Positions 17,923 through 27,511 of a stretch of DNA of 64,000 nucleotides are shown here, in pieces (within the stretch, counting starts at the first letter, position 1; every line of letters starts with the position of its first letter). Origin of the DNA: an uncultured Oscillospiraceae bacterium (lineage in GTDB: Bacteria; Bacillota; Clostridia; Oscillospirales; Oscillospiraceae); contig CANQXG010000004.1 in the NCBI GenBank assembly GCA_947627735.1, positions 1-64,000 on the forward strand, given 5' to 3'. Below the pieces are notes generated by a model, which was not told the origin of the DNA, searched no databases, and was given only the letters and a program-made list of their open reading frames with translations. Both the position numbers and the translations under genes were made by a program.

Positions 17923-18840
17923 TCAGACCTCCATGGGGTGGCCAAGCAGATACGCCCCTGCGGCCATGCGCTTGCCGCCGGCGGCCTGCAGCTCGGTGAT
18001 GAGCACGCTCTCCCCATCCCCGCAGGCGACCCGCAGTCCCGCCTTCCCGGCGGACAGGACCGTACCTGGGGCCTTTCCCCCGGCGCTGCCGGCAGGTTCG
18101 GCGGCGAACAGCTTGAATACCGTGCCGCCCAGCTGGGCAGTAGCACAGGGCCAGGGCTGCATGCCGTAGATATGCTTCAGCACCGCGCCCGCCGGTCGGG
18201 ACCAGTCCACGGGGGACTCCTCCCGGCTGAGGGGCGGCGCGTAGGTGGCCTGGGACGCATCCTGGGGCGCGCGGGGGGCCGTGCCCGCCTCGATGGCCCG
18301 CAGTGTCTTTACAAGCAGCGCCGCGCCCATGGGCGCCAGGCGGTCGAACAGCTCGCCGCTGGTCTCCCGCGCGCCGATGGGGGTGCTCTCGGAGAAGATC
18401 ACGTCCCCCTCATCCATCCCGGCGGAGAGGAACATGGTGCTGACGCCGGTGATCTCCTCCCCGGCCAGCACCGCCCGCTGGATGGGGGCGCTGCCCCGGT
18501 ATTTGGGCAGCAGCGAGCCGTGGACGTTCACGCAGCCGTACTTCGGCAGGTCCAGGATGTCCTGGGGCAGGATGCGCCCGTAGGCCACCACGGCGATCAC
18601 CTCCGGGTCCAGCTGCCGCAGGATGGCCAGGGCCTGGCCGTCCCGGAGCTTTTCCGGTTGGTACACCGGGATGCCCGCCGCCATGGCCGTCTGCTTCACG
18701 GCGCAGGGCACCAGCTTATGGCCCCGGTCCCGGGGCTTATCCGGCTGGCAGAACACCCCCGCCACGTCGAACCCCGCGTCCAGCAGCCCCTGCAGGGAGC
18801 AGGCCGCGAAATCCGGCGTGCCCATGAACACGACCCTCAT
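17923..18840 (-). CDS. fmt: Methionyl-tRNA formyltransferase Fmt
   Basis: A 305-aa enzyme that formylates initiator Met-tRNA with 10-formyl-THF. It begins MRVVFMGTPDFAACSL and has the catalytic VNVHGSLLPKYRGSAPIQ (about 104-122) and MDEGDV. A C-terminal OB-like tRNA-binding domain follows. The frame continues upstream through def, but the ATG at 18840 overlaps the def stop (ATGA) and gives the family start. Deformylase and formylase genes are coupled, as is usual. Confidence 0.97.
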   Translation of the reverse strand: MRVVFMGTPDFAACSLQGLLDAGFDVAGVFCQPDKPRDRGHKLVPCAVKQTAMAAGIPVYQPEKLRDGQALAILRQLDPEVIAVVAYGRILPQDILDLPKYGCVNVHGSLLPKYRGSAPIQRAVLAGEEITGVSTMFLSAGMDEGDVIFSESTPIGARETSGELFDRLAPMGAALLVKTLRAIEAGTAPRAPQDASQATYAPPLSREESPVDWSRPAGAVLKHIYGMQPWPCATAQLGGTVFKLFAAEPAGSAGGKAPGTVLSAGKAGLRVACGDGESVLITELQAAGGKRMAAGAYLLGHPMEV

Positions 18841-19346
18841 TGGTCCTCTCCGCGGCTGTGATAGGCCGACAGCTCCTCGTCGGTGAGGATGTGGTCGCAC
18901 AGCTCCGTGAACATGTGCCCGTCCAGGTGGTCGCACTCATGGCAGAAGGCCCGGGCAGTCAGCCCCTCGCCCTCCAGCTCGAAGAAGTTGCCGTTGCGGT
19001 CCTGGGCGCGTACCTTCACGTGCATGGGCCGCCTCACCAGGCCGTAGGACCCGGGTACGGACAGGCACCCCTCCGGCCCCTCCTGCTCCCCGTCGGCGTC
19101 GATGATCTGGGGGTTCACCAGCTCGATGACATATTCCTCCCCCTCGGGGGTATTGGTCTCCAGCACCACCACCGCCCGGCGCAGGATGCCCACCTGGGGG
19201 GCGGCCAGGCCCACGCCGTCGGCCTGACGCATGGTCTCGGCCATGTCGTCCAGCAGCGTGTGCAGCCGGTCATTGAATTCGGTCACGGGACGGCAGCGCT
19301 TGGTGAGCGTTTCGTCCCCCTGTTTGAGGATGTTCCGCAGAGCCAT
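18837..19346 (-). CDS. def: Peptide deformylase Def
   Basis: A 169-aa metal-dependent hydrolase that removes the formyl group from nascent proteins. All three motifs are present: GVGLAAPQ (about 46), EGCLSVPG (about 91) and HECDHLDGH (about 136), which supply the Cys and two His metal ligands and the catalytic Glu. The frame is open further upstream, but MALRNILKQGDETL is the family start, preceded by GGAGAGG. It lies 23 bases after priA. Confidence 0.97.
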   Translation of the reverse strand: MALRNILKQGDETLTKRCRPVTEFNDRLHTLLDDMAETMRQADGVGLAAPQVGILRRAVVVLETNTPEGEEYVIELVNPQIIDADGEQEGPEGCLSVPGSYGLVRRPMHVKVRAQDRNGNFFELEGEGLTARAFCHECDHLDGHMFTELCDHILTDEELSAYHSRGEDQ

Positions 19347-19369
19347 AGATAGAGGTCCTCTCCTGTCTT

Positions 19370-21832
19370 TTAATCCAGCGGACCGAAGTCCGCGTATACG
19401 CTCACGCCGCGAAAGCGCTTCGTGTCGTTGGCCAGCAAAAGGGTCTGCCCCACCGCGGCGCGTATCTGCCGGCACTCGGGGCAGCTCACCGTCACCCGGT
19501 AGCGCCACGCGCCCATCACCTTCGCCACCGGCAGGGGCGCCGGACCCAGCACCCGTGCCTGGGGCAGGTCCGAAGTCATCGCCAAAAGCTGCTGCCTGAT
19601 AAAGGCGCAGCACCGGCGCACCGCGTCCTCGTCCGCCCCGGAGGCGGTGAGCACATACAGCTCCCCGAAGGGGGGCGAGCCGGTCAGCTGCCGCAGGCCG
19701 ATCTCCCCGGCGTAAAAGCCGTCATAGTCCTGGCGGGCGGCCTGGAGGATGATCTGGTTGTCCGGGGTGAAAGTCTGTATCACCGCCCGGCCGGGCTTTT
19801 CGAACCGGCCGCTGCGGCCGATGACCTGGGTGATGAGAGAGAACGTCCGCTCCCCCGCCCGGTAGTCGCTGGCGTACAGGCTCTGGTCGGCGCTGAGCAC
19901 GCCCACCAGCGTCACGTTCTCGAAGTTCAGCCCCTTGGTGACCATCTGGGTGCCCACCAAAATGGGGATGCGCTGGGCGCGGAACTGCTCGAACAGCGCC
20001 CGATGGCTCCCCACAGGGGCCACGGAGTCGGTGTCCATGCGCAGCACCGGCGTACCGGGAAACAGCTCGTCCAGCTCCTGGACCACTTTCTGGGTGCCGG
20101 CGCCGATGAAGGTGAGCTTTCCCCCGCACTGGGGGCAGACGCTGTCCAGCCGCCGGGTGTGACCGCAGTAGTGGCACATCAGCCGGTTGCCCACGCTGTG
20201 GTAGGTCAGCGCCGCGGTGCAGTTGGGGCACTTATAAGTATACCCGCACACGCCGCAGGTCACCAGCTTGTTGGCGCCCCGCCGGTTGATGAACAGGATG
20301 GACTGCTCCCCCCGGCGGAGGTTCTCCTCCAGCTCGTCCCGGAGCACGGAGGATATGGTGCCGCCGTTGCCGGCGGCCAGCTCCCGCTTCATGTCCGCCA
20401 CCCGCACCTGGGGCAGGTGCATGGCGTTGTAGCGGTGCGGCAGGGCGAAAAAGTGGTACCGGCCCGTCTGGGCGTGATACCGGGAGCACACGTCCGGCGT
20501 GGCGCTGCCCAGCACCAGGGCCGCGTTGGCCCGGGCGCACAGGAACTTCGCCACGTCCCGGGCGTGATAGCGGGGACTGGTCTCGGATTTATAGGTGTCC
20601 TCCTGCTCCTCGTCCAGTATGATGATACCCAGATCGGTCGCCGGCGCAAACACCGCGCTGCGGGTGCCGATGACCACCTTCGCGTCTCCGGCGCGGATGC
20701 GCTTCCACTCGTCGTACCGCTCCCCCATGGAGAGGGACGAGTGGAGCACCGCGATGCTGTCGCCGAAGTAGGAGGAGAAGGTCTGGAGCATCTGGGGCGT
20801 CAGGGCGATCTCCGGCACCAGGAAGATGGCGCTCTTGCCCCGGCGGAGCATCCGGTCGATCAGGTGGATATAGATGGTGGTCTTGCCGGAGCCGGTGACG
20901 CCGAACAGCAGCGACGCCTGGGCGCTCTTGCCGTCCGCCAGGGCCAATATGCCCTCGAAGGCGGCGCGCTGCTCGTCATTAAGTTCCGGCAGGGGCTTTT
21001 TCCGCCCCGCGTCGAAAGCTGGCCGCCGGTATATCTCCCGGCGGGACAGGGTCACCAGGCCCATCTCCTCCAGCCGCTTCACCGTTTCCCGGCCGGCGCC
21101 GGTGAAGTAGCACAAGTCCGCCACGCTGGCGCTGCCCAGCTGGGCCAGCACCCGCAGCACCGCCGCCTGGCGCACGGCACGGCTGGACTTCTCCGCCCGC
21201 TCCACGGCCTGCTGGGGCGTCACGGCCAGGGTTGCCTGGAGGATGGTCTTGTCCGACGTGCGGCGGGACGCGCCCGCGTCGGCGGCCAGCACGCCCTTTT
21301 TCACCAAGCTCGCCAGGGCCGGCCCGGGATTCTTGCCGGAGAACACGGCCTCGATATCCGCCAGCTCGCACCGGCCTCCGTGTCCCAGCACCGCGTCCAG
21401 CACCAGCTTCTCCGCCCGGGAGGACCCGGCGGCGGCATAGGCGCTGTCCCGGTCCGTGCCGTCCGCCAGCCGGTACACGGGCCAGACCCGGTACCAAAGC
21501 CCCGCCGGGAGCATGGCCCGCACGGCGTCCATCACCGTGCAGAAGAACCGCTCATGCATCCACATGGCCAGCCGCAGCTGGGTGTCCGTCAGAAGCGGCT
21601 CGTCGTCCAGCACCTCCAGCACCGCCTTCAGCCGCCGGTCGGTGTCCCCGCCCATGGCCAGCACCACCCCCTCCCGGGGACGGCTGCCGCCGAAGGGCAC
21701 GGCCACCCGCACGCCGGGCTTCACCCGGTCCGCCAGGTGGTCCGGCACGGCATAGGTATAGGGCCGGTCCACCCAGTAGGTGACGCCGGCCACGGCCACC
21801 CGGACCGTCAGGGCGGCGTCGTGATCCCGCAT
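19370..21832 (-). CDS. priA: Primosomal helicase PriA
   Basis: An 820-aa 3'-5' helicase that restarts stalled forks. It has an N-terminal DNA-binding domain (YAVPDHLADRVKPGVRVAVPFG), the Walker A FGVTGSGKTTIYI (about 313) and a DEEQ box where many PriA proteins have DEEH. A zinc domain follows (CGVCGYTYKCPNC ... CHYCGHTRR ... CPQCGG, eight cysteines, about 545-585), then helicase motifs V and VI (QVIGRSGRFEKPGR). The start at 21832 lacks an obvious ribosome site, so the true start could be slightly downstream. It lies 15 bases from rpoZ. Confidence 0.97.
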   Translation of the reverse strand: MRDHDAALTVRVAVAGVTYWVDRPYTYAVPDHLADRVKPGVRVAVPFGGSRPREGVVLAMGGDTDRRLKAVLEVLDDEPLLTDTQLRLAMWMHERFFCTVMDAVRAMLPAGLWYRVWPVYRLADGTDRDSAYAAAGSSRAEKLVLDAVLGHGGRCELADIEAVFSGKNPGPALASLVKKGVLAADAGASRRTSDKTILQATLAVTPQQAVERAEKSSRAVRQAAVLRVLAQLGSASVADLCYFTGAGRETVKRLEEMGLVTLSRREIYRRPAFDAGRKKPLPELNDEQRAAFEGILALADGKSAQASLLFGVTGSGKTTIYIHLIDRMLRRGKSAIFLVPEIALTPQMLQTFSSYFGDSIAVLHSSLSMGERYDEWKRIRAGDAKVVIGTRSAVFAPATDLGIIILDEEQEDTYKSETSPRYHARDVAKFLCARANAALVLGSATPDVCSRYHAQTGRYHFFALPHRYNAMHLPQVRVADMKRELAAGNGGTISSVLRDELEENLRRGEQSILFINRRGANKLVTCGVCGYTYKCPNCTAALTYHSVGNRLMCHYCGHTRRLDSVCPQCGGKLTFIGAGTQKVVQELDELFPGTPVLRMDTDSVAPVGSHRALFEQFRAQRIPILVGTQMVTKGLNFENVTLVGVLSADQSLYASDYRAGERTFSLITQVIGRSGRFEKPGRAVIQTFTPDNQIILQAARQDYDGFYAGEIGLRQLTGSPPFGELYVLTASGADEDAVRRCCAFIRQQLLAMTSDLPQARVLGPAPLPVAKVMGAWRYRVTVSCPECRQIRAAVGQTLLLANDTKRFRGVSVYADFGPLD

Positions 21833-21847
21833 CGGCCGTGATGAAGA

Positions 21848-22063
21848 TCAGCGGGCGGGGCCTTCGGCCTCGTCGCTGTTGACGGTGAGCTTGCCGGTAT
21901 ATACCTCGTCGATGGCGGCGGACACAGGCTTTTTCGCCAAAGGCTCGCCGGTGCTCTCCGCCTCGGCGGAGATGGCGCGGGCCCGCTTGGCCACCAGATT
22001 GATAAGGGCGTAACGGCTGCCGACCTTGTCCACCAGGTCGGCCACAGGGGGATAGAGCATCAT
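21848..22063 (-). CDS. rpoZ: RNA polymerase omega subunit RpoZ
   Basis: A 71-aa omega subunit: MMLYPPVADLVDKVGSRYALINLVAKRAR, with the conserved KPVSAAIDEVYTGKL tail. It helps assemble and stabilise RNA polymerase. AAGGAG lies about eight bases before the start, with two ATGs in tandem. It sits between gmk and priA as in most Firmicutes. Confidence 0.95.
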   Translation of the reverse strand: MMLYPPVADLVDKVGSRYALINLVAKRARAISAEAESTGEPLAKKPVSAAIDEVYTGKLTVNSDEAEGPAR

Positions 22064-22097
22064 TGTGTTTCGATCTCCTTCCGAAATGTTCGTGATA

Positions 22098-22679
22098 TCA
22101 TCGTCTGTCGCTGCGGCACAGCTCCGCCGTCAGGATGGCGTCCAGCTGCCGTGCGGCCTCGTTCGCGTCGTCGTTGACGACGGTGTAGGTGTATTTGTCT
22201 GCCTGGGCCAGCTCCCGCCGGGCGGCCTCCAGCCGCCGGGCGATGCGCTCGTCGTCGTCGGTGCCCCGGCCGCGCAGGCGCTTTTCCAGCTCCTCCAGGC
22301 TGGGCGGGGCCAGAAAGACGCTTACCGCGTCAGGCCGCTTCGCCATCACCTGGGCCGCGCCCTGGACCTCGATGTCCAGCAGCACGTGAAAGCCGGCGCG
22401 CATGTTCTCCTCCACCGGCGCGGCGGGGGTGCCGTAGAAGTTGCCCACATACTCCGCGTGCTCCAAAAAGGCATCCCGTCCGATCATGTCCAGGAACTCC
22501 TCGCGGCTTATGAAGTAATAGTCCCGGCCGTCCTGCTCCCCGGGCCGGGGGGCGCGGGTGGTGGCGGAAACGGAGAAGCGTATGTCGTCCCGCAGGCCCA
22601 TCAGGCCGGCGATGACGGTGCTCTTGCCGGTGCCCGACGGCCCGGACAGGACCAGCAGCAGTCCCTTTTTACCGTTCAT
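22098..22679 (-). CDS. gmk: Guanylate kinase Gmk
   Basis: A 193-aa enzyme that converts GMP to GDP. It has the P-loop [16 protein letters not shown] (about 12-27) and the GMP-binding region ([21 protein letters not shown]). It overlaps the end of remA by 11 bases and precedes rpoZ by 34. In the stringent response its activity is a (p)ppGpp target in Firmicutes. Confidence 0.97.
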   Translation of the reverse strand: MNGKKGLLLVLSGPSGTGKSTVIAGLMGLRDDIRFSVSATTRAPRPGEQDGRDYYFISREEFLDMIGRDAFLEHAEYVGNFYGTPAAPVEENMRAGFHVLLDIEVQGAAQVMAKRPDAVSVFLAPPSLEELEKRLRGRGTDDDERIARRLEAARRELAQADKYTYTVVNDDANEAARQLDAILTAELCRSDRR

Positions 22680-22926
22680 CGCTCTCTCCTTCCGCCCGGT
22701 CGATGCGGCCCGCCAGCTCCTCCGGCCCCACGGGGCAGAGGATCACGGCGCCGTTGTCCATGATGAGCACGGCCTCCGTGCGGCGGCCATAGGTGGCGTC
22801 CACCAGCTTTCCGCTCTCCCGGGCCTGGGTGATGACCCGCTTTATGGGGTTGGACTCCGGCTCCACCGCGGCGATCACCCGCCCGGCGGAAACGTAGCTG
22901 CCGAATCCGATGGGGATCAGCTTCAT
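22669..22926 (-). CDS. remA: RemA-like DUF370 DNA-binding protein
   Basis: An 85-aa protein: [23 protein letters not shown], then [14 protein letters not shown], the DUF370 signature. In Bacillus, RemA activates biofilm-matrix genes and forms a ring-shaped DNA-binding oligomer. The ATG at 22926 is preferred over an upstream GTG at 22935 because GAGGTG lies about seven bases before it. It sits between yicC and gmk, the usual order. Confidence 0.92.
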   Translation of the reverse strand: MKLIPIGFGSYVSAGRVIAAVEPESNPIKRVITQARESGKLVDATYGRRTEAVLIMDNGAVILCPVGPEELAGRIDRAEGESDER

Positions 22927-22936
22927 CCGGCGCACC

Positions 22937-23815
22937 TCACTCTATGTTCTGGATCTGCTCGCGGATCTTCTCCAGCTCCGCCTTCATATCGATCACCGTG
23001 CGGGCGATGTCCCCGTCGGCGCACTTGGAGCCGGTGGTGTTGGCCTCCCGGTTCATCTCCTGGACCATGAAGTCCAGCTTCCGCCCCGCCGGGCTGCCCG
23101 CGGCCAGCAGGTGCCTAAACTGGGCGATGTGGCTGCGCAGGCGCACCGTTTCCTCGTCCACGGCGACTTTATCGGCGTAGATGGCGGCTTCCTGGAGGAT
23201 ACGGCTTTCGTCCACGGTGCTGTCCGCCAGCACCTCCCGCATCCGCCCCAGCAGCTTCTCCCGGTACTCGGCCACTGTCTGGGGGGAGCGCTCCTCCACC
23301 TTCGACACCATGGCCTCCAGGCCCTTGAGCTTGGCCTCTATGTTCTGGGCCAGGCGCTCGCCCTCCCGCTCACGCATGGCGTCGAAGTCCGCCAGGGCCT
23401 CCGCCAGCACGGCGGTCAGCGCCCCGGTCACCGCCTCCCGGTCGGCGTCGGACTTCTCCTGGACCATCACGTCAGGCATGCGCACCAACTGCAGGGCGCT
23501 GATACCGGCGTCCAGGCCGTATGTGGCCGCCGCGGTGTGCACCGCCTGCAGATAGGCCGCCGCCAGATCGTCGTCCACACGGACGACGGTCTTCACGGCG
23601 GCGGAAGTGTCCACGGTGATGAACACGTCCACCTTGCCCCGGCTGATGTGCTCCGCCACCGCACTGCGCACGGCCTCCTCGGCGAACAGGCAGCTCTTGG
23701 GCAGGCGCACAGACACGTCCAGGTAGCGGTTGTTCACGCTCTTCAGCTCCGCCGTCACGGCGATGGCGTTCTGCTCGCCCTTGGCGCCGCCGTAGCCGGT
23801 CATGCTCTTTATCAT
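22937..23815 (-). CDS. yicC: YicC-family endoribonuclease
   Basis: A 292-aa YicC-like protein starting [20 protein letters not shown], with [12 protein letters not shown]. The C-terminal DUF1732 segment includes [17 protein letters not shown]. Family members act as RNases that cleave structured RNAs. It overlaps the upstream membrane-protein gene by four bases and is followed by remA and gmk. Confidence 0.95.
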   Translation of the reverse strand: MIKSMTGYGGAKGEQNAIAVTAELKSVNNRYLDVSVRLPKSCLFAEEAVRSAVAEHISRGKVDVFITVDTSAAVKTVVRVDDDLAAAYLQAVHTAAATYGLDAGISALQLVRMPDVMVQEKSDADREAVTGALTAVLAEALADFDAMREREGERLAQNIEAKLKGLEAMVSKVEERSPQTVAEYREKLLGRMREVLADSTVDESRILQEAAIYADKVAVDEETVRLRSHIAQFRHLLAAGSPAGRKLDFMVQEMNREANTTGSKCADGDIARTVIDMKAELEKIREQIQNIE

Positions 23816-24318
23816 CGGTCAAAATACCTCGCGATCCTCACGATGTAAAAACGGATCAGTCCCGAATAGGCCCTGTCATACAGCCAGAACACCGCCGCTC
23901 CCAGGATCAGCAGCACGAACCAGGGCAGCTCCTTTCCCGTGAAGGAAAACAGGGCTTTTGCCATGGTCCAGTACACCGCGAAGGCCGCCAGATACAGGGC
24001 GTACTTGCATCCCCACTCCGCCCAGGGGCTGTGCAGCCGCTCAAAAAAGCTCTTCGCGATGGGATAAAACCCAAAAAAGGCGATGTACATGATAGCCGCC
24101 GCCCCGGGATATATGAGCGCCCCCAGCAGGGCCGTCAGGGCGAACACCCCCACGGACCACTTGGCCCCGTACATCATCAGCGCCACGCACACCGGCAGGC
24201 TCGCCAGCGCCACCAGCGCCAGCCGCCCCGCCGGGAGCACCGCTCCCAGCAGCAGCAATACCGTGCCCAGGGCCGTCATGATCGCCAGCCGGGCCAGACG
24301 CCTCGTCCGCTCGTTCAT
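23812..24318 (-). CDS. Integral membrane protein, function unknown
   Basis: A 168-aa protein with about five hydrophobic segments (near 13-30, 33-50, 53-72, 107-125 and 132-148). Its opening RLARLAIMTALGTVLLLLG and the ALIYPGAAAIMYIAFFGFYPI region resemble substrate-binding (S) subunits of ECF transporters or DUF2232-type proteins, but I do not recognise a specific family. It starts after GGTGAG and is coupled to yicC (ATGA overlap) and to the J-domain gene (four bases). Confidence 0.7.
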   Translation of the reverse strand: MNERTRRLARLAIMTALGTVLLLLGAVLPAGRLALVALASLPVCVALMMYGAKWSVGVFALTALLGALIYPGAAAIMYIAFFGFYPIAKSFFERLHSPWAEWGCKYALYLAAFAVYWTMAKALFSFTGKELPWFVLLILGAAVFWLYDRAYSGLIRFYIVRIARYFDR

Positions 24319-24322
24319 GCTC

Positions 24323-24970
24323 TCACCGGCAGCCCAGGCAGGGGATCAGGTTGCCGCCCATCATCTCGCAGCAGCAGTCGGCGCAGATCAGGTTCTGGCA
24401 CATGTTGCAGGCCATATCTCCCCCCATCATGTCGCCGGCGCCGGCGGGCCGGTAGGCCTGGCCGCCCTGGTTCATGTACTGCACCGCGTTGCGGTACTCG
24501 ATGTTCCCCGGCTCCATGGTGGCGGCGGTGCGGAAAAACTGCCCTGCCTGGTCCATCCAGCCCTTGCGCCAGTACACGCTTCCCATCAGGTAATACCACT
24601 CCGCGTCATGGGTGGGGATGGCGTTGAGCATGGCCGCGGCCTGGGACAGGTTGTTGGCGTTGATGAGGTTGCGGATCTGGACATACTGGGCGTTGGAGCC
24701 GGCGGTGCTCTGCCGGGGGCCGGACTGGGTCTGATAGGCCGCCCCGCCGCCGTAGCCGTAGGAGGAGTAGCCTCCGCCCTGCTCCCGGCTCTTGGTGATG
24801 GTGTCGTAGGCCTCGTTGATCTCCTTCATCTTCTCGGAGGCCAGATCCGCCAGGGGGTTGTCGTGGTAGTTGTCCGGATGGTATTTCCGGGCCAGGTCCC
24901 GATAGGCCCGCTTCACCTCTTCGTCGGTGGCCTGGGGGGATACGCCCAGGACGCTGTAGGGATCGTTCAT
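24323..24970 (-). CDS. J-domain protein with cysteine-rich C-terminus
   Basis: A 215-aa protein. Residues 4-70 are a J domain (PYSVLGVSPQATDEEVKRAY, with the HPD triad in ARKYHPDN). A Gly/Tyr/Gln-rich linker follows, then a TPR-like helical stretch (about 95-165). The C-terminal tail has eight cysteines (CNMCQNLICADCCCEMM ... CLGC), probably a zinc site. It lacks the DnaJ substrate domains, so it is a specialised Hsp70 co-chaperone and not DnaJ itself. It overlaps the DUF5685 gene by four bases; clostridial genomes often pair these two. Confidence 0.9.
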   Translation of the reverse strand: MNDPYSVLGVSPQATDEEVKRAYRDLARKYHPDNYHDNPLADLASEKMKEINEAYDTITKSREQGGGYSSYGYGGGAAYQTQSGPRQSTAGSNAQYVQIRNLINANNLSQAAAMLNAIPTHDAEWYYLMGSVYWRKGWMDQAGQFFRTAATMEPGNIEYRNAVQYMNQGGQAYRPAGAGDMMGGDMACNMCQNLICADCCCEMMGGNLIPCLGCR

Positions 24971-25854
24971 AGGTCTCTCCGTTCTCTTTGTAGTGTGGCC
25001 GGCTTGTTCCAGGTGCCTGCGAATACGGCCTGGGCCGCCGCCGGAAGGCCCAGATAGACGGTGTTGGAAAGGATGCCGGAATAGTCGTTCTCCCCCAGCA
25101 GGGCGAAGGCCCCCGCCAGGGCGTTGTGGCTCAGCTGCAGTCCCGCCCGGAGGGTGTGTTCATCCTCCGCCGAGAGCTTCCCCTCCCCGGCGTCGAACCG
25201 GTACCGCAGGGGGTTGTATGCGCCGGAGCGGGTGTCCTCCGCCAGGTCGTCCGCCGCATCCAGGATGTACACGATCCGGCCCAGGTGATAGAGAAGCTCC
25301 TCCAGCACCCGCCGCCGGTCCCTGTCCGGCTCCCCCTCCGCGACGGACCGGAGGATCAGGGCGAAGGTGTCCGCCGTTTCGTCCACGCTGGGGCACCGCT
25401 CCGCCTCCAGGCGGTGCAGCCGCGCCAGGTTGTCCTCCACAGAATGGGCGAAGGCGCTCTGCCGTGCCGCCGCCTTTTGATAGGCGCGGCGCAGGGCAAA
25501 CTTGGCCAGCTTCCAGGCCAGGGCCTTGGCCCCGGCGGTATCCGCCGCGCTGTCGGCGATCTTCCACCAGCCCAGGACCACGGTCATATCCGCCGCCGTG
25601 GAGAGGCTGGAGCAGGACCCCAGGCACCGCACAGGCCGCAGGGGATGGACGGGACAGCGCCGGGGGCATGTCTGCTTCCCGGTCCCGTCCGCCAGGAGCA
25701 TGGCAAGAAAGGTGAAGTCGTAGTTTACCAGAAACCGGCTCAGAAAGCCGTACCGCCGGGCCAGCTCATGGCACAGCCCGCAGTACACGCCCCGGAACAG
25801 CTCGTATTCCCGGACCTTCAGCTCCCCCTTTGCCGGGCGGACATAGCCGTACAT
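24967..25854 (-). CDS. DUF5685-family protein
   Basis: A 295-aa protein starting MYGYVRPAKGELKVREYELF, then YCGLCHELARRYG, which is the DUF5685 pattern. Cysteines cluster near 25-28 and 63-80 (CPRRCPVHPLRPVRC), suggesting metal binding. The C-terminal two-thirds are alpha-helical. Function is unknown. It is coupled upstream to the rseC-like gene (TGATG) and downstream to the J-domain gene (ATGA), so the three probably act together. Confidence 0.85.
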   Translation of the reverse strand: MYGYVRPAKGELKVREYELFRGVYCGLCHELARRYGFLSRFLVNYDFTFLAMLLADGTGKQTCPRRCPVHPLRPVRCLGSCSSLSTAADMTVVLGWWKIADSAADTAGAKALAWKLAKFALRRAYQKAAARQSAFAHSVEDNLARLHRLEAERCPSVDETADTFALILRSVAEGEPDRDRRRVLEELLYHLGRIVYILDAADDLAEDTRSGAYNPLRYRFDAGEGKLSAEDEHTLRAGLQLSHNALAGAFALLGENDYSGILSNTVYLGLPAAAQAVFAGTWNKPATLQRERRDL

Positions 25855-26252
25855 CAGCGCTTATAGCCGGTGATGAAGTAGTCGATCTTCTTAAACCGCT
25901 TGCCCAGGTAGGTGCTCAGAAGCGCCCCCGCCCCCAGGCCCAGCGCGCTGGTGATGATGCACTTTTCCTGGCCGAGGCCCAGCAGCGCCCCCGCGGCGTA
26001 GCCCAGAAACAGCCCCGCCACCGGCAGCATATAGATGAGCACCGTCACCTGCAGGATGGTCTTCGTTTCGCTCTCCAGCACCACCCTCTCCCCCGGCTGG
26101 GCATAGATGCGGTTGATCGCCGGCACCAGGATCTCCTTGCCGTAGATGCACTCCCCGCAGCCGGAGCAGTGGGCGCAGGCGGTGACCCGTTCCACGGATA
26201 CCTCCGCCATGCCCCCGTCCAGCAGCCTCTTCACGATGCCGGTCTGGGTCAT
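25854..26252 (-). CDS. RseC/SoxR-reducing system family membrane protein
   Basis: A 132-aa protein: MTQTGIVKRLLDGGMAEVSV, then the cysteine motif CAHCSGCGEC (about 26-35). A GERVVLES segment and two C-terminal membrane helices (about 72-90 and 97-115) follow. This is the RseC plan, tied in other bacteria to redox control and Rnf-type electron transport; no rnf genes are in the window. The ATG at 26252 overlaps the cdaR stop by four bases. The frame is open further upstream, but this start has the family N-terminus. Confidence 0.85.
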   Translation of the reverse strand: MTQTGIVKRLLDGGMAEVSVERVTACAHCSGCGECIYGKEILVPAINRIYAQPGERVVLESETKTILQVTVLIYMLPVAGLFLGYAAGALLGLGQEKCIITSALGLGAGALLSTYLGKRFKKIDYFITGYKR

Positions 26253-27511
26253 TGGTTCTCCTCCATTCGGATATACAACGGATATGTGCCCACCGCGCCG
26301 GCGCTCTCGAAGCCGTCCACATACACGGTGGTAGGCACCCGGCTGGTGGTGGTGACGCCCGACAGGTCCGCCACGATGCGTATGTTGTTCACGGCGATCT
26401 GGGAGAACACATCCGCCGGGGCGCGGACGGTGACCACCTTGTTGGCGTCCATGACGCTGGCGGTATAGCCGTCGGGGACATTGATATAGCTCAGGTTGGT
26501 GACGGTGAACAGGCCGTACTCCAGGCCCACGAACTCCATCTCCACCGTGGCGGTGGTCTCCCCGGACAGGCACTCCACGCCGTTGGGCAGCACGATGTTA
26601 TAGGTCGCCGGCTCAAAGGTGAGGTAGTTGGCCAGGGGGATGTTGGCCACGGAGATCACGTTCAGCGCATCCAGGGTGGCCGCGTCGCCGGCCACGGTGA
26701 TGGTCTCGGGCTTGACGTGATAGATCACGTTGGCCTCGGTGGCGCCGCCGCCGGGGATCAACGTCACGTCCAGGTCCACATCCTTCACCGTGCTCACCGG
26801 CACGTTCACCGACACGGTCTCCACGTCCGCCTGCACGTCCTCGAACTCCAGGGGCTGATCCTCGTCGTCCAGGAACACGTAGTTGCCCACGGCGGTGAAG
26901 GCGGCGCTGACCTCGTCCCGGGCCACCGTCACCTGGACCTTGGCGATCTGATTCAGCTCGTCCTCCGGCCCCGTGACGGTCACAGCCGCCGGGTCGAAGG
27001 TCATCTCCGCGGCGTCCACCATATATCCCTCCGCGGTGCTGCCCTCGAACGCGCCGGTGACCGGGAAGCTGCGGGTGGCCAGCTTGCTGATCTGCAGGCC
27101 GATGGTGGAGGGGCTTTTGGCGCCCTCGCGGATGCTGGCCTGGTTCACGCTGGTGTCATAGCTGAGGGTATAGCTCATGGTCCGGTAGCCGGGCATGGTG
27201 ATGTTGGACAGGTTCACCACCGCCTTGATGTCGTCGCTGGTGATGCCGGACAGGTCACGCCGGCTGCCGGAGAGGGTCACGTTCACCGTGGACACGTCCT
27301 GGTCGGACACCACCAGGCTCAGGGTGTCCCGCATGGCCTCCTGGCCGGTGAAGGTGACCTCCACCCCATAGAGGGTCTTTGTTTCCGCCACGCTGTAGTT
27401 AGAGGTATAGTATACCCATATCATCACGGCCGCACACAGGCTCAGCAGCGCCCACAGAAGGCGGCTGTCCCTCAGGCGACCCGGGCGCTTGGCGCCGGTA
27501 TCATTCTTCAT
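26249..27511 (-). CDS. cdaR: CdaR/YbbR-domain regulator of c-di-AMP synthesis
   Basis: A 420-aa protein with one N-terminal membrane segment (LLWALLSLCAAVMIWVYYT, about 19-37) and four extracellular YbbR repeats, seen as recurring blocks such as TVTGPEDELNQIAKVQV and TVRAPADVFSQIAVNNI. CdaR sits outside the cell membrane and modulates the diadenylate cyclase CdaA. The two genes overlap by 11 bases here, in the standard cdaA-cdaR order; glmM, the usual third gene, is not next. Confidence 0.93.
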   Translation of the reverse strand: MKNDTGAKRPGRLRDSRLLWALLSLCAAVMIWVYYTSNYSVAETKTLYGVEVTFTGQEAMRDTLSLVVSDQDVSTVNVTLSGSRRDLSGITSDDIKAVVNLSNITMPGYRTMSYTLSYDTSVNQASIREGAKSPSTIGLQISKLATRSFPVTGAFEGSTAEGYMVDAAEMTFDPAAVTVTGPEDELNQIAKVQVTVARDEVSAAFTAVGNYVFLDDEDQPLEFEDVQADVETVSVNVPVSTVKDVDLDVTLIPGGGATEANVIYHVKPETITVAGDAATLDALNVISVANIPLANYLTFEPATYNIVLPNGVECLSGETTATVEMEFVGLEYGLFTVTNLSYINVPDGYTASVMDANKVVTVRAPADVFSQIAVNNIRIVADLSGVTTTSRVPTTVYVDGFESAGAVGTYPLYIRMEENQ

